Assembly (NCBI RefSeq): GCF_000214825.1
Contig: NC_015581.1
Span: 1,736,001 to 1,800,000, forward strand
Direction: 5' to 3'
DNA length: 64,000 nucleotides
Source: Thiomicrospira cyclica ALM1
GTDB lineage: Bacteria; Pseudomonadota; Gammaproteobacteria; Thiomicrospirales; Thiomicrospiraceae
Program-made: the position numbers and the translations under genes
The notes under the pieces: model-generated
What the model was told of the DNA's origin: nothing
Databases searched by the model: none
The model's input: the letters and a program-made list of their open reading frames with translations, nothing else
Shown here: one piece after another, positions 43,090 through 52,959 of the stretch
Numbering within the stretch: position 1 is the stretch's first letter
How the letters are laid out: each line of letters begins with the position of its first letter

Positions 43090-44556
43090 CTATTGAGCGG
43101 GACCGTGAAATACCGCTTGGTAATTTACAACCGTACTCGGATTATTTAGATCCGTCACGCGAACAGTAATGGGCGTTGAAACCTGGGTTACTTCACTGCG
43201 TGGAATACGAATAAATAAACCTATCGTTGCAACATTACCAGGATCCACCTCGGCGACCCTGTCGGGTAATGCGAGCAAGTCATCATGTCCAAACACCTCA
43301 ACCTGCGCACGCATAACATCATTGGTTTTATTAACGACTTTTACGTCATAACGGTTTTGAATGGAACCATCACTCATTTGAACGAATAAGGGTGCACGTG
43401 CCTTCAACACCGTCACATCCATTGGCGACATATTCATTAAGCCCCATAAGAGCGCAGCCGCCGCAATACCCATAATAGAAGAATAAACAACTACCCGCGG
43501 ACGTCGCCAAATCGGCGGCAATGCCTTTCCAGCAAATTCATTAAGTGCCGCATAGCGAATTAAACCCTTCGGCTTATTCACTTTCGTCATAATCTCGTCA
43601 CAGGCGTCTATGCACAACCCACAGGTAATACAACCAAACTGCTGTCCTAAACGAATATCAACCCCTGTTGGGCAAACATCAACACACATACGACAATCAA
43701 TACAATCGCCTAAAGGCTCTGCTTCTTCACCCGATTTTACTCGACGCTGACGTCCTCGAGGTTCACCACGGTCTCGATCATAGGTTGGTAATACCGTTTC
43801 CGTATCGGTCATTGCACCTTGGATTCGAGAATAGGGACAAAATCCAATACAAACTTGTTCCCGCATAAAGCCAGCAATCAAGTAAGTTAAAACCATTAAA
43901 ACTGCAATTATCGCAAATTCATAATAACCAAGTTGGAAATAAAAAAGTCTAATCCATAACTGAAAAGCATCCGTAAAGTAAGCCACAAAACTAAAACCGG
44001 TCATAAAGGCAATAAACAACCAAATTAAGTGCTTTGGTAACTTAACTTTGAGTTTTTGCATGCTAAAGGGTGCCGCATCCATCTTAATACGCTTAGCAGG
44101 TTTACCTTCTAGCTTTTCTTCAAGCCAGGTATAAACATCAACCCACACAGTATGAAAACAGAAAAAGCCACACCAAACTCGCCCAGCAATGGCCGTTGCA
44201 GCGGCCAGAAACAGCGCAAAAAACAACAATATCATCGCAAGTAGCCAAATATCTTGTGGCAAAACTGTGATGCCAAAAATATGGAATTGTCGATTACCAA
44301 TGTCCCAAAGAACTGCCTGACGACCATCCCAGCGTAAGTAAGGGCCAAAGAATAATAACAACCAGAAAGATGCCGCAATCCACTTTAGAGTACGAAATCG
44401 GCCTGGAATCCGCTTAGCGTGTATCGTCCCCCCTGCATGAATTGGTAAAATTTCAACACCAATATCATCCAATGTTTTGGACTGTACCGAAACATCATCC
44501 AGCACTGATCCTGTGTGAATATTAGGACGATACGCTTCTTTGTTATGCTCTGACAT
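43090..44556 (-). CDS. ccoG: Cytochrome c oxidase accessory protein CcoG (FixG)
   Basis: 488 residues. About five membrane helices carry an N-terminal CxxC-like motif (GRVWCGFFCFHTVW), and a cytosolic domain has two [4Fe-4S] motifs (CIDCRMCVDVCPTG and CITCGLCIDAC). The C-terminal periplasmic domain is an Ig-like module. CcoG is a copper reductase that supplies Cu(I) for the cbb3 CuB centre. Gene order between ccoP and fixH is typical. Confidence 0.95.
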   Translation of the reverse strand: MSEHNKEAYRPNIHTGSVLDDVSVQSKTLDDIGVEILPIHAGGTIHAKRIPGRFRTLKWIAASFWLLLFFGPYLRWDGRQAVLWDIGNRQFHIFGITVLPQDIWLLAMILLFFALFLAAATAIAGRVWCGFFCFHTVWVDVYTWLEEKLEGKPAKRIKMDAAPFSMQKLKVKLPKHLIWLFIAFMTGFSFVAYFTDAFQLWIRLFYFQLGYYEFAIIAVLMVLTYLIAGFMREQVCIGFCPYSRIQGAMTDTETVLPTYDRDRGEPRGRQRRVKSGEEAEPLGDCIDCRMCVDVCPTGVDIRLGQQFGCITCGLCIDACDEIMTKVNKPKGLIRYAALNEFAGKALPPIWRRPRVVVYSSIMGIAAAALLWGLMNMSPMDVTVLKARAPLFVQMSDGSIQNRYDVKVVNKTNDVMRAQVEVFGHDDLLALPDRVAEVDPGNVATIGLFIRIPRSEVTQVSTPITVRVTDLNNPSTVVNYQAVFHGPAQ

Positions 44557-44637
44557 CAGTTACCCCTATGTTTTGCCATATTGTACTCAGTTGAGGCATA
44601 ACAAAACATACAAAATTTTTTATAAAGCGCCATTAAC

Positions 44638-44663
44638 AAAAATGGGCCCGTAGGCCCATTTTT
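44638..44663 (-). terminator. Terminator after the ccoNOQP-small ORF transcript
   Basis: AAAAATGGGCC (44638-44648) and GGCCCATTTTT (44653-44663) are perfect 11-bp arms with a CGTA loop. On the minus strand the hairpin ends in a T run. It directly follows the 39-residue ORF, separating the oxidase structural genes from ccoG. Confidence 0.85.
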
Positions 44664-44782
44664 TACTTCTTATTATCGAGTCGCTTAAACATTTTCCACC
44701 CAAAAGCTAAAAATGTAATTAACGTAATTGCAACACTCAATATTGATGCCCAAAGCACCCAATCATTATTTAACTCGTTCAT
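44663..44782 (-). CDS. 39-residue single-helix protein, CcoM-like candidate
   Basis: Too short for usual ORF cut-offs. An ATG at 44782 follows a strong AAAGAGGAG ribosome site by 7 bp. It encodes MNELNNDWVLWASILSVAIT, then LITFLAFGWKMFKRLDNKK and stops at 44663. One membrane helix with a short basic tail. It starts about 32 bp after ccoP and is followed by the terminator, so it ends the ccoNOQP transcript. In Pseudomonas stutzeri a comparably small single-helix subunit, CcoM, is part of the oxidase. Sequence identity to it is not established here; function is inferred from position and shape. Confidence 0.7.
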   Translation of the reverse strand: MNELNNDWVLWASILSVAITLITFLAFGWKMFKRLDNKK

Positions 44783-44813
44783 AATAATCTCCTCTTTAGA
44801 ACAACAGCTAAAA

Positions 44814-45740
44814 TCACTCACCACCGCCCAAAGAATGAACATAGACTGCTAAACGCTTAATGTTCACTTCCGCATCAGGTAAACGTTCTTTAAAAGAAGG
44901 CATTTCTGCACGGCGGGTATTTGCTAAATATGCACCACCATCGCGAACGTTTACACCATATTTGATTGTGTGAATATAAGAATCTATGCGACTGGCTTGC
45001 AGGTTATCAGGCACACCTTGGAAGCGGTTAATTTCATTAGCCAGGTTCGCGGCACCATTTGGAGCTAGCGGCTTACCAGCAGGGCCATGGCAAGCCATAC
45101 ACATACCCTTACCATTATACAAGGCTTTGCCAACCGCAAATTCTTCAGCCTCTGGATTACCTTCAGACAGAGCGATTGAGTATTTAGCAACTTCAATCAC
45201 CTCTTCATCGGTAAGATTACCCATCATACCGCGTGCTGGCATATTACCAACACGACCATTGATCATCGCCGCTTCAATTGCTTTAACTGAACCACCCCAC
45301 AACCAATCGTCATTTGCTAGGATTGGAAAGTTTGGGTTACCTGAACCCTCGGCGCCATGGCAGGCCATACAGTAGTCAGAGAATATAACTCTTGACGTAT
45401 TAATCGCATAGGCACGAAGGTTGTCGTCTTGAATAATTTCAGTGACATCTAATGCACGCAACTGCTCTTCTTCCGCTGCAAAGGTTCGCTGGCGCCAGTC
45501 ATTCAAAACCTGAAAATCTTGATGGTACTCTTCTATCTGAGTCCAACCAGCGACCCCTTTAGAATGTGAGCTAACCCATGGAATCGCCGGGTAATAAATC
45601 ACGTAAAAAATGATAGCAACGAAACCCGCATAAAAGGCTAACATCCACCATAAGGGTGGTGGATTGTCCAATTCGCGGATGTCATCATCCCAAATGTGCC
45701 CAGTATTTCCTTCATCTGGCCATGGATTATGTTGTGTCAT
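44814..45740 (-). CDS. ccoP: cbb3 cytochrome c oxidase, diheme subunit CcoP
   Basis: 308 residues. Two N-terminal membrane helices (LWWMLAFYAGFVAIIFYVIYY is the clear one) and two cytochrome c domains with haem motifs CMACHGAEG (about 130) and CMACHGPAG (about 215). Distal Met ligands are in MPARGMMG and AEMPSFKERLP. It passes electrons from soluble donors to CcoO. Third to fourth gene of the cco operon. Confidence 0.96.
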   Translation of the reverse strand: MTQHNPWPDEGNTGHIWDDDIRELDNPPPLWWMLAFYAGFVAIIFYVIYYPAIPWVSSHSKGVAGWTQIEEYHQDFQVLNDWRQRTFAAEEEQLRALDVTEIIQDDNLRAYAINTSRVIFSDYCMACHGAEGSGNPNFPILANDDWLWGGSVKAIEAAMINGRVGNMPARGMMGNLTDEEVIEVAKYSIALSEGNPEAEEFAVGKALYNGKGMCMACHGPAGKPLAPNGAANLANEINRFQGVPDNLQASRIDSYIHTIKYGVNVRDGGAYLANTRRAEMPSFKERLPDAEVNIKRLAVYVHSLGGGE

Positions 45741-45761
45741 CCCTATTCTCCTCAGAATACG

Positions 45762-45944
45762 TCAATCTTCGTCTAATACTTTAAACTTTTGTTCTTCTAA
45801 CTCTTTTTTCTTACTTGGACGCAGTGCCCACCAAAAGGCATAAGCTAAGCCAAAAAAGATCACAATGGTTACGATGAGCCCTGCCCAGTCGTGACCGGTC
45901 ATAGCTGACCAGTCCGTACTGAAGTAGCTTTGAAGATTACTCAC
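45762..45944 (-). CDS. ccoQ: cbb3 oxidase subunit CcoQ
   Basis: 60 residues with one membrane helix ([20 protein letters not shown]) and a charged tail ([19 protein letters not shown]). CcoQ stabilises the complex, especially in oxygen. It overlaps the ccoO stop by 8 bp. Typical size and place. Confidence 0.9.
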   Translation of the reverse strand: MSNLQSYFSTDWSAMTGHDWAGLIVTIVIFFGLAYAFWWALRPSKKKELEEQKFKVLDED

Positions 45945-46791
45945 GGTAAACCTTACTATCGTCTAGTGTAACCATTGTGCCTAAGACTTGCATATAAGCG
46001 ACAATGGCATCCATTTCAGTTTTACCTTTTACATGCTCTTGCGCCATTTCGATTTCGTCATCAGTGTATGGCACACCAATGCGACGCATGGCACGCAAAC
46101 GAGCCTGCATGTCACGGGTCATACCAAAGAAATAACCTTCAATACTTCTTTCAGCAAGCCATGGGTAAGCTGGCATGATTGACTCAGGAATCATGTCCTT
46201 TGGGCGAATAAGGTGCATAATATGCCACTCATCAGAATACTTGCCCCCTACACGTGCCAGATCTGGGCCCGTACGCTTTGAGCCCCACTGAAAAGGATGG
46301 TCATAAATTGACTCGGTTGCCAATGAAAAATGACCATAACGTTCACGCTCATCACGGAATGGACGAATCATCTGAGAGTGACAGATATAGCAACCTTCGC
46401 GAAGGTAAATATCACGTCCAGCCAACTCTAATGGTGTGTAAGGACGCACACCATCGCCCGCCTTCCAATCAGATCCCCAACTACCATCTTCACGCTTGAA
46501 GATTAGGCGCTTATTCTCACTACCAGGAGCCAATACTACCCGACCATTTTCATCCATTACGAATTCACGCTGCCACACAAGCTCTGGGAACTTTTCATTC
46601 TTAATGTTACCAAACTGGTCAACCTTCTCCGTGTAGTCAACTGCTGACTTCAAATAAAACAATGGAACGATCTGAACGATACCGGCAATTGACACTGCAA
46701 AAGCAGTCGCAATCATTAGCGCAAAAATATTTCGCTCAAATCGGTCTTGTAGGTTCTTGGGTTTGTCTTCACCACCGACACCTCTTGCCAT
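45937..46791 (-). CDS. ccoO: cbb3 cytochrome c oxidase, monoheme subunit CcoO
   Basis: 284 residues. One N-terminal membrane helix ([20 protein letters not shown]) and a periplasmic cytochrome c domain with [12 protein letters not shown] (haem motif near 130) and Met ligand [14 protein letters not shown]. It receives electrons for CcoN. It is 65 bp after ccoN in the operon. Confidence 0.96.
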   Translation of the reverse strand: MARGVGGEDKPKNLQDRFERNIFALMIATAFAVSIAGIVQIVPLFYLKSAVDYTEKVDQFGNIKNEKFPELVWQREFVMDENGRVVLAPGSENKRLIFKREDGSWGSDWKAGDGVRPYTPLELAGRDIYLREGCYICHSQMIRPFRDERERYGHFSLATESIYDHPFQWGSKRTGPDLARVGGKYSDEWHIMHLIRPKDMIPESIMPAYPWLAERSIEGYFFGMTRDMQARLRAMRRIGVPYTDDEIEMAQEHVKGKTEMDAIVAYMQVLGTMVTLDDSKVYRE

Positions 46792-46855
46792 GAGTTCTTC
46801 TCCTCAACTCAATTCATTACCGCCACCAAAATTGGTGGCGAAATTACACTATTAA

Positions 46856-48298
46856 TTACGCTGTTGCTGCAGCCACATTTTGGCCTGCGCTCTGACGCGC
46901 TTTCGCCATTCTAACGGTCATAATGACGTTGAATAACATCAATGCCGCACCAGAAGTAAACAGAATGCCGCCCATAGTACGCATCACATAGTAAGGATGC
47001 ATAGCTGCAACAGATTCAACAAAAGAGTATGCCAACATGCCATATTCATCGTAGGCACGCCACATTAGACCTTGCATGATGCCAGATACCCACATAGCTA
47101 CGATATATAGCACAGTACCAATTGTGGCCAACCAGAAGTGGAAGTTAATTAACTTCATCGAATACATTTCAGTATTCCACAACTTCATGACCATATGATA
47201 GATAGCCCCAATGGATACCATCGCAACCCAGCCAAGTGCACCGGAGTGAACGTGACCGATAGTCCAGTCAGTGTAGTGAGAAAGTGCGTTCACTGTTTTA
47301 GATGCCATTACCGGCCCCTCAAACGTCGCCATGGCATAGAAAGCTAAAGCCATAATTAGGAAGCGAAGAATGTAGTCCGTACGTAGACGATCCCAAGCAC
47401 CTGACAGAGTCAACATACCGTTCAATGCACCACCCCATGAAGGAATGATCATCGCTAGAGAAATAGCGGCACCTAACGAGCCTGTCCAGTCTGGCAATGC
47501 GGTATATTGAAGGTGGTGAGCACCTAACCACACATAACCAAACATCAATGCCCAAAAGTGGATAACCGAAAGGCGGTATGAATAGATTGGACGCTGCGCT
47601 TGCTTAGGTACAAAGTAGTACATAATCGCCAGGAAACCAGCCGTCAAGAAGAAACCAACCGCATTATGACCCCACCACCATTGAATCATGGCATCTTGAA
47701 CACCACTAAAAATAGAGTAGGAGGTGAATAGAGATACAGGGATAGCTAGACCATTCACAACATACAGATAAGTGATCATGATCATCATACCCATAAAGAA
47801 CCAGTTAGAGACATACACGTGTGAATGCGTTTGCTTATTACGTGAAGCAATAGTCATAATAAAGTTGAAGGTAAACATTAGCCAAACCGCTGCAATGACA
47901 ATATCGATTGGCCAGATTAGCTCATGGTATTCCTTACCTTGGGTCATCCCCATTGATAAAGATATAACACCAAGCACCAATGCAATCGTATACACAATGG
48001 CCATTGTCCATGCCGTGCCATTACTAAATAATTTAACGCCATTGGTACGCTGAACCGTGTAGAAGGCAGTTGCCATCAACGTCATACCACCAAAAGCAAA
48101 AATTACCGTATTAGTGTGCATAACACGAAGACGTGCAAACGTTATTTCAGCGATATCAAAATTTAACGCTGGCCAAGCAAGCTGTGAAGCCGCCATAGTA
48201 CCCATAGAGGTACCGAGTACCAAAAATACCACGGCCATGACAGTCAAATACTTGACAACACTATCGTCGTACTTAGGTTTAGCTATTGCTGTATCCAT
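46856..48298 (-). CDS. ccoN: cbb3 cytochrome c oxidase catalytic subunit CcoN
   Basis: 480 residues with twelve membrane helices. Ligand sites are visible: RVMHTNTVIFAFGG (low-spin haem His near 60), WWWGHNAVGFF (CuB His and the cross-link Tyr in helix VII region), AHHLQYTALPDW (CuB His pair) and TIGHVHSGALGW (haem His). It reduces oxygen to water and pumps protons with high O2 affinity, suited to microaerobic sulfur oxidation. First gene of the cco operon. Confidence 0.97.
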   Translation of the reverse strand: MDTAIAKPKYDDSVVKYLTVMAVVFLVLGTSMGTMAASQLAWPALNFDIAEITFARLRVMHTNTVIFAFGGMTLMATAFYTVQRTNGVKLFSNGTAWTMAIVYTIALVLGVISLSMGMTQGKEYHELIWPIDIVIAAVWLMFTFNFIMTIASRNKQTHSHVYVSNWFFMGMMIMITYLYVVNGLAIPVSLFTSYSIFSGVQDAMIQWWWGHNAVGFFLTAGFLAIMYYFVPKQAQRPIYSYRLSVIHFWALMFGYVWLGAHHLQYTALPDWTGSLGAAISLAMIIPSWGGALNGMLTLSGAWDRLRTDYILRFLIMALAFYAMATFEGPVMASKTVNALSHYTDWTIGHVHSGALGWVAMVSIGAIYHMVMKLWNTEMYSMKLINFHFWLATIGTVLYIVAMWVSGIMQGLMWRAYDEYGMLAYSFVESVAAMHPYYVMRTMGGILFTSGAALMLFNVIMTVRMAKARQSAGQNVAAATA

Positions 48299-48674
48299 TT
48301 TTGGATTCCCCTTAGTTAATAATACGTTTTGAGTTATTGTTAATTTCCCGAACTCTGCCGATCAGGTCTTAGCCACGAGCAGTCAAAATTCATCTAGCCA
48401 ACCCCAGAACGGAACAACCAATAACTCTCGACATTTGTAATTTCTCGCGAATTATCTTATAACCATACCGACATATACAATTAAAAAAAATTTATGACCC
48501 AGCATTAAATCACTTTAATTCGTAACTTGCTTTCAGTCTTTTCACTAATAAAATATGCCATTTACCGCTAATTTCCCTATGTTTTATAAGGTTTTATATT
48601 AAATCCTGCAAAAACCAATAAATTTCGTTATCATAAAAAAATTTTTAGCACTTTGTTTCTTAAGGACAACAGCC
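48299..48674. other. Divergent 376-bp intergenic region between ccoN and hisB
   Basis: AT-rich, no convincing gene. A TTGCTT (48527-48532) and TAAAAT (48549-48554) with a 16-bp gap are a possible promoter for hisB, leaving a leader of about 110 bp. No good FNR/Anr box TTGATNNNNATCAA was found near ccoN; the nearest is TTGAGTTATTGTTAA (48329 area), a poor match. The AAGGA ribosome site of hisB is at the right end. Confidence 0.4.
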
Positions 48675-49268
48675 ATGGTCGCACGCGAAGCCAATATTGA
48701 GCGCAACACACTTGAAACTAAAATCAAAATTTCAGTCAACCTTGACGGTACAGGCGTTGCAAAATTTAATACGGGCGTGCCCTTTTTTGAACACATGCTT
48801 GAACAAATTGCACGTCATGGCTTAGTTGACCTAAACATTCATGCTGATGGCGACCTGCACATAGACGACCACCACACCGTCGAAGACATTGGCATTGCAT
48901 TCGGGCAAGCTGTTCTTAATGCTGTTGGTGATAAACGAGGCATTGTACGCTATGGCCATGCTTATGTACCACTAGACGAAGCACTTTCTCTCGTGGTCAT
49001 TGACTTATCAGGTCGACCAGGCCTGGTATTTAATGCCAACTTCAATCGTGAAAAAATTGGCCAATTTGAAACCCAACTGGTTGAAGAGTTTTTCCAAGCA
49101 TTTGCTAATAATGCCCGTGTTACCTTGCACATAGACAATCTTTACGGTAAAAACGCCCATCACCAGGTTGAGACCATCTTCAAAGCCTTTGGGCGCGCAT
49201 TACGAATGGCGCTTTCAGCCGATGATAGAATGCAAAACCAACTCCCCTCAACCAAAGGGGCGCTTTAG
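48675..49268 (+). CDS. hisB: Imidazoleglycerol-phosphate dehydratase
   Basis: 197 residues, the stand-alone HisB without the phosphatase domain. It has HxxHH-type metal motifs: [17 protein letters not shown] and [15 protein letters not shown], and [17 protein letters not shown] near the end. It makes imidazole-acetol phosphate. First gene of the his cluster, separated from hisH by 3 bp. A CAGGCCTG copy (49018) encodes RPGLVF. Confidence 0.97.
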   Translation: MVAREANIERNTLETKIKISVNLDGTGVAKFNTGVPFFEHMLEQIARHGLVDLNIHADGDLHIDDHHTVEDIGIAFGQAVLNAVGDKRGIVRYGHAYVPLDEALSLVVIDLSGRPGLVFNANFNREKIGQFETQLVEEFFQAFANNARVTLHIDNLYGKNAHHQVETIFKAFGRALRMALSADDRMQNQLPSTKGAL

Positions 49269-49271
49269 TCT

Positions 49272-49919
49272 ATGAATAGCAAGCTAGTTGTGGTGGTTGA
49301 TTACGGTATGGGTAATCTTCGCTCTGTAGCTAAGGCTGCGGAGCATGTTGCACCTGATCACTGCCACATTCAGATTAGTCATGATGCACACGAAATTGCC
49401 GAAGCTGATGCCGTAATATTTCCAGGACAAGGTGCTGCGAAAGCCTGTATGGCAGCTATTGCTGAACATAATTTAACGACAGCATTACATCAAGCAGCGA
49501 ATGAGAAGCCTTTTTTGGGAATTTGTATGGGCCTACAGGTCCTAATGACACATTCGCATGAAAATAATGGTGTAGATTGCTTGAATGTTATTAAGGGTCA
49601 GGTATCTAGGTTTGACACATCCGGCTTATCTGAATTTAAAATCCCCCACATGGGCTGGAACCAAATTCACCAACAAGACGGCCACCCTATGTGGCATGGC
49701 ATACCGCAAGATAGCCGTTTCTACTTTGTACATAGCTATTTTGTAGTACCCGACAATAGTGACTTAATCCTGGGTTCAACGGATTATGCCCACCAAACAT
49801 TTGCCAGCTGCGTTGCGCAAAATCAATTATTTGCCATCCAAGCACACCCAGAAAAAAGCGCTCAAGCAGGTCTGCAACTTTTAAAAAACTTTATGAACTG
49901 GCAACCGAAATCGGCATAA
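49272..49919 (+). CDS. hisH: Imidazole glycerol phosphate synthase subunit HisH
   Basis: 215 residues, glutamine amidotransferase class I. Nucleophile motif is FLGICMGLQVLM (Cys), with the catalytic His-Glu in FAIQAHPEKSAQ. It provides ammonia to HisF. Located between hisB and hisA. Confidence 0.97.
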   Translation: MNSKLVVVVDYGMGNLRSVAKAAEHVAPDHCHIQISHDAHEIAEADAVIFPGQGAAKACMAAIAEHNLTTALHQAANEKPFLGICMGLQVLMTHSHENNGVDCLNVIKGQVSRFDTSGLSEFKIPHMGWNQIHQQDGHPMWHGIPQDSRFYFVHSYFVVPDNSDLILGSTDYAHQTFASCVAQNQLFAIQAHPEKSAQAGLQLLKNFMNWQPKSA

Positions 49920-49960
49920 AATAGTGCCAGTTTTATAACCATTAGGATTAGATAATTTCA

Positions 49961-50707
49961 ATGCTACTTATACCCGCAATTGACTTAAAAGATGGCCAGT
50001 GTGTTCGACTAAGACAAGGGCTTATGGACGATGCAACCGTATTTTCTAGCGATATAACTGCTATGGCTGATCGCTGGGTTAAGCAGGGCGCTCGTCGGCT
50101 TCATATGGTCGACCTTAACGGTGCTTTTGAAGGTACACCGGTTAATCGTGATGCGATATTAGAGATCACAAAAGCTTTCCCAGCTCTCCCTATCCAAATT
50201 GGTGGCGGAATTCGCGACCTAAAAACTATTGACGCCTATTTAACTGCGGGCGTTGAAACCTGCATCATTGGCACCCAAGCCGTACATCACCCAGAATTTG
50301 TTGCGCAAGCCTGCAAAGCATTTCCTGGTCACATTATGGTTGGTCTAGATGCCAAAGAGGGGCTTGTGGCTATTAACGGCTGGGCTGAAGTGACGGATCA
50401 CCAAGTCATCGACCTAGCCAAGCGCTTTGAACAAGACGGAATTGCCGCAATCATTTACACAGATATCGGCCGTGACGGCATGATGCAAGGTGTTAATATC
50501 GCCGCCACCCATCAGCTCGCAAAATCGACTAGCACGCCTATTATCGCATCTGGTGGCATCACCAATCTTGATGACATTAGAGCACTTGCACCCTTGGCCG
50601 AAGATGGTGTTATGGGAGCCATTACAGGTCGTGCAATTTATGAGGGATCACTCGATTTTTCGGAAGGTCAAGCTTTAGCAGATAAACTGGCCGGGGCTAA
50701 GTTTTAA
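49961..50707 (+). CDS. hisA: ProFAR isomerase
   Basis: 248 residues, TIM barrel. [20 protein letters not shown] carries the first phosphate-side Asp; [12 protein letters not shown] and [13 protein letters not shown] are the phosphate-binding loops. It isomerises ProFAR in histidine synthesis. It is 41 bp after hisH and abuts hisF. Confidence 0.97.
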   Translation: MLLIPAIDLKDGQCVRLRQGLMDDATVFSSDITAMADRWVKQGARRLHMVDLNGAFEGTPVNRDAILEITKAFPALPIQIGGGIRDLKTIDAYLTAGVETCIIGTQAVHHPEFVAQACKAFPGHIMVGLDAKEGLVAINGWAEVTDHQVIDLAKRFEQDGIAAIIYTDIGRDGMMQGVNIAATHQLAKSTSTPIIASGGITNLDDIRALAPLAEDGVMGAITGRAIYEGSLDFSEGQALADKLAGAKF

Positions 50708-51481
50708 ATGGGTTTAGCAAAACGTATTATCCCATGTTTAGATGTTGCAAACGGTCGCGTTGTTAAAGGCGTACAATTTATTGACATCCGTGACGCGGGT
50801 GACCCCGTTGAAGTCGCTAAACGTTATGACTTGCAAGGCGCTGATGAAATCACCTTTCTAGATATTACAGCGAGCTCTGATCAACGTGACACCCTAATTG
50901 AAACCGTCGCCCAGGTTGCCAGCCAAGTATTTATTCCGCTGACCGTTGGGGGGGGCGTAAGAACGGTAGATGATATTCGCCGCCTTCTTAATGCCGGTGC
51001 TGATAAAGTTTCCATTAATACGGCGGCCATTCATCGTCCCGAATTTGTCAAAGAAGCCTCTGATCGCTTTGGTTCACAGTGTATCGTTGTTGCTATTGAC
51101 GCAAAGCGTGTCAGTCAAGCTAATGAGCCATTACGTTGGGAAATATTCACCCATGGCGGCCGCAACGCAACTGGCATTGATGCCATCGAGTGGGCTCAAA
51201 AAATGGTGTCCTTAGGTGCCGGCGAACTACTTGTCACCAGCATGGATAAAGATGGCACAAAAAGTGGTTTTGATCTAGAGCTAACGCGAGCCATTGCTGA
51301 CAATGTTAGTGCTCCCGTTATTGCCTCAGGAGGCGTTGGAGAACTCCAAGACCTGGTAGATGGTGTTGTTGAAGGTCATGCACAAGCGGTATTGGCTGCC
51401 AGTATTTTTCACTTTGGTCAACATACCATTGCCCAAGCCAAACAGGCCATGCAGAACGCGGGCGTAGAGGTAAGATTATGA
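50708..51481 (+). CDS. hisF: Imidazole glycerol phosphate synthase subunit HisF
   Basis: 257 residues, TIM barrel like HisA. It starts [20 protein letters not shown], with Asp in CLDV, and has [13 protein letters not shown] and [13 protein letters not shown]. It forms imidazole glycerol phosphate with HisH. It overlaps hisE by 4 bp (ATGA). Confidence 0.97.
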   Translation: MGLAKRIIPCLDVANGRVVKGVQFIDIRDAGDPVEVAKRYDLQGADEITFLDITASSDQRDTLIETVAQVASQVFIPLTVGGGVRTVDDIRRLLNAGADKVSINTAAIHRPEFVKEASDRFGSQCIVVAIDAKRVSQANEPLRWEIFTHGGRNATGIDAIEWAQKMVSLGAGELLVTSMDKDGTKSGFDLELTRAIADNVSAPVIASGGVGELQDLVDGVVEGHAQAVLAASIFHFGQHTIAQAKQAMQNAGVEVRL

Positions 51482-51801
51482 ACGACATTCTAAACCGATT
51501 GGATCAAGAGCTTAACGCCCGCAAAGGGATGAGTCCTGACTCATCCTATGTTGCCAGCCTCTATGCTAAAGGACTAGATAAAATACTAAAAAAAGTAGGG
51601 GAAGAAGCCGTTGAAACCATTATGGCCGCTAAAGATGGCGATAATGAGCACCTAGTTTATGAGATCACTGACCTTTGGTTTCATACCTTAATTTTATTGG
51701 CCCACAAAAACCTAACCAGTGAGGATATTCTCAACGAACTAGAACGAAGATTTGGCGTATCAGGTCATACTGAAAAAGCGCAGCGTCCATTAACTGATTA
51801 A
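51478..51801 (+). CDS. hisE: Phosphoribosyl-ATP pyrophosphatase
   Basis: 107 residues, all-helical. The metal-binding [20 protein letters not shown] motif is clear. It hydrolyses phosphoribosyl-ATP. There is no hisI next to it, so the cyclohydrolase must be encoded elsewhere. Last his gene, 13 bp before the HIT gene. Confidence 0.95.
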   Translation: MNDILNRLDQELNARKGMSPDSSYVASLYAKGLDKILKKVGEEAVETIMAAKDGDNEHLVYEITDLWFHTLILLAHKNLTSEDILNELERRFGVSGHTEKAQRPLTD

Positions 51802-51814
51802 TTAGGAACAAAAC

Positions 51815-52135
51815 ATGAATAATGAACCCAGCGTTTTTACCCGCATTATTAACCGTGAAATACCCGCTGATATTGTTTATGAAGACGATAAATGCATTGT
51901 TATCAAAGACATCAATCCCAGGGCCCGCATTCATCTTCTTGTTATCCCTAAAAAGCCCATTGCAACCTTGTTTGATTTAACACCTGAAGACAAAGACCTG
52001 ATGGGGCATATGATGTTGTTACTACCTCAACTTGCACAAGCGCAAAATCTTGACGGCTTTAAAACTCAAGTACACACAGGCGAATCGGGCGGGCAAGAGG
52101 TTTTCCACATCCACATACATTTACTTGGTAACTAA
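51815..52135 (+). CDS. hinT: HIT-family nucleotide-binding protein
   Basis: 106 residues. The histidine triad appears as VFHIHIHLLGN near the end. The start FTRIINREIPADIVYEDDKC is typical of HinT. These proteins hydrolyse nucleoside phosphoramidates. It often lies between hisE and tatA in gammaproteobacteria. Confidence 0.94.
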   Translation: MNNEPSVFTRIINREIPADIVYEDDKCIVIKDINPRARIHLLVIPKKPIATLFDLTPEDKDLMGHMMLLLPQLAQAQNLDGFKTQVHTGESGGQEVFHIHIHLLGN

Positions 52136-52180
52136 CATCTAAGTTTGTTATTATTCATTCTTTAACCCAACCCGCTAATT

Positions 52181-52450
52181 TTGGAGTGCAATATGGGCAT
52201 TAGTATTTGGCAATTATTAATTATTTTAGCTATCGTGTTAGTTATCTTCGGTGCAAAGCGCTTAAAAAACGTAGGAACAGACCTAGGTAGTGCCATCAAA
52301 GGTTTCAAAAAAGCCGTTGCAGAAGATGAAGACAAAAAAGCTGCCGATCAAGCGCAGACAAAAAACCTAACTGATGAACAGCAAGATCAAAATGTCTATG
52401 ACGTTCAGGCAACAGAAAAAGAAAGTAACGATACAAAGCCAAAAGCTTAA
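52181..52450 (+). CDS. tatA: Sec-independent translocase subunit TatA
   Basis: 89 residues. One N-terminal membrane helix ([20 protein letters not shown]) followed by an amphipathic helix ([19 protein letters not shown]) and a charged tail. It forms the pore of the Tat system, exporting folded proteins. First gene of tatABC. Confidence 0.95.
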   Translation: MECNMGISIWQLLIILAIVLVIFGAKRLKNVGTDLGSAIKGFKKAVAEDEDKKAADQAQTKNLTDEQQDQNVYDVQATEKESNDTKPKA

Positions 52451-52497
52451 GGCTTAACAGAACTTTTTTCATTGCAACAGACAAAGGACTAAATGCC

Positions 52498-52953
52498 ATG
52501 TTTGATATGGGTATTCTGGAAATAGCCGTCATCCTCGTTATCACTCTATTGGTTGTAGGTCCTGAACGCATGCCCGAAGTTGCTAGAAAAGCTGGTCAGA
52601 TGGTTGCTAAAGCGCGTAACTTTATCAACTCGGTTAAAGATGACTCTAATTTAAGAGATACGGTTCGTGAATTACAGCAAGCTGTTGATCTTAAAGAAGA
52701 AAAGAAAAACATTGAGCATATTCGAAAAGACTTGATGACGGGGTTTGATGATATCAAAGATCAAGTTAATTTTGATGAACTTCAACGCCCCTTTGACAGC
52801 AAGTCAGTAGCAGGCCCTCCTTCAGATGCTCAACGCGAGCAAGCTAGTAAGCAACTTGAATCAACTAATGACGTACCAACTGAGTCCTCCCCGCCTGAGT
52901 CGGCCGAAACAACGGCATCAACACTACGGCAAGATAAGACCGCAAGAGAATAA
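52498..52953 (+). CDS. tatB: Sec-independent translocase subunit TatB
   Basis: 151 residues. N-terminal helix with FDMGILEIAVILVITLLVVG and PERMPEVARKAGQMVAKAR, then a long charged tail rich in Pro, Ser and Glu. It binds signal peptides with TatC. The tail is normal in length for the family. Confidence 0.95.
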   Translation: MFDMGILEIAVILVITLLVVGPERMPEVARKAGQMVAKARNFINSVKDDSNLRDTVRELQQAVDLKEEKKNIEHIRKDLMTGFDDIKDQVNFDELQRPFDSKSVAGPPSDAQREQASKQLESTNDVPTESSPPESAETTASTLRQDKTARE

Positions 52954-52959
52954 TCCATA

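Noticed and set aside
48599-48796. Minus-strand 65-residue ORF over the hisB start
   Set aside because: It overlaps the well-supported hisB frame and has no features of its own.
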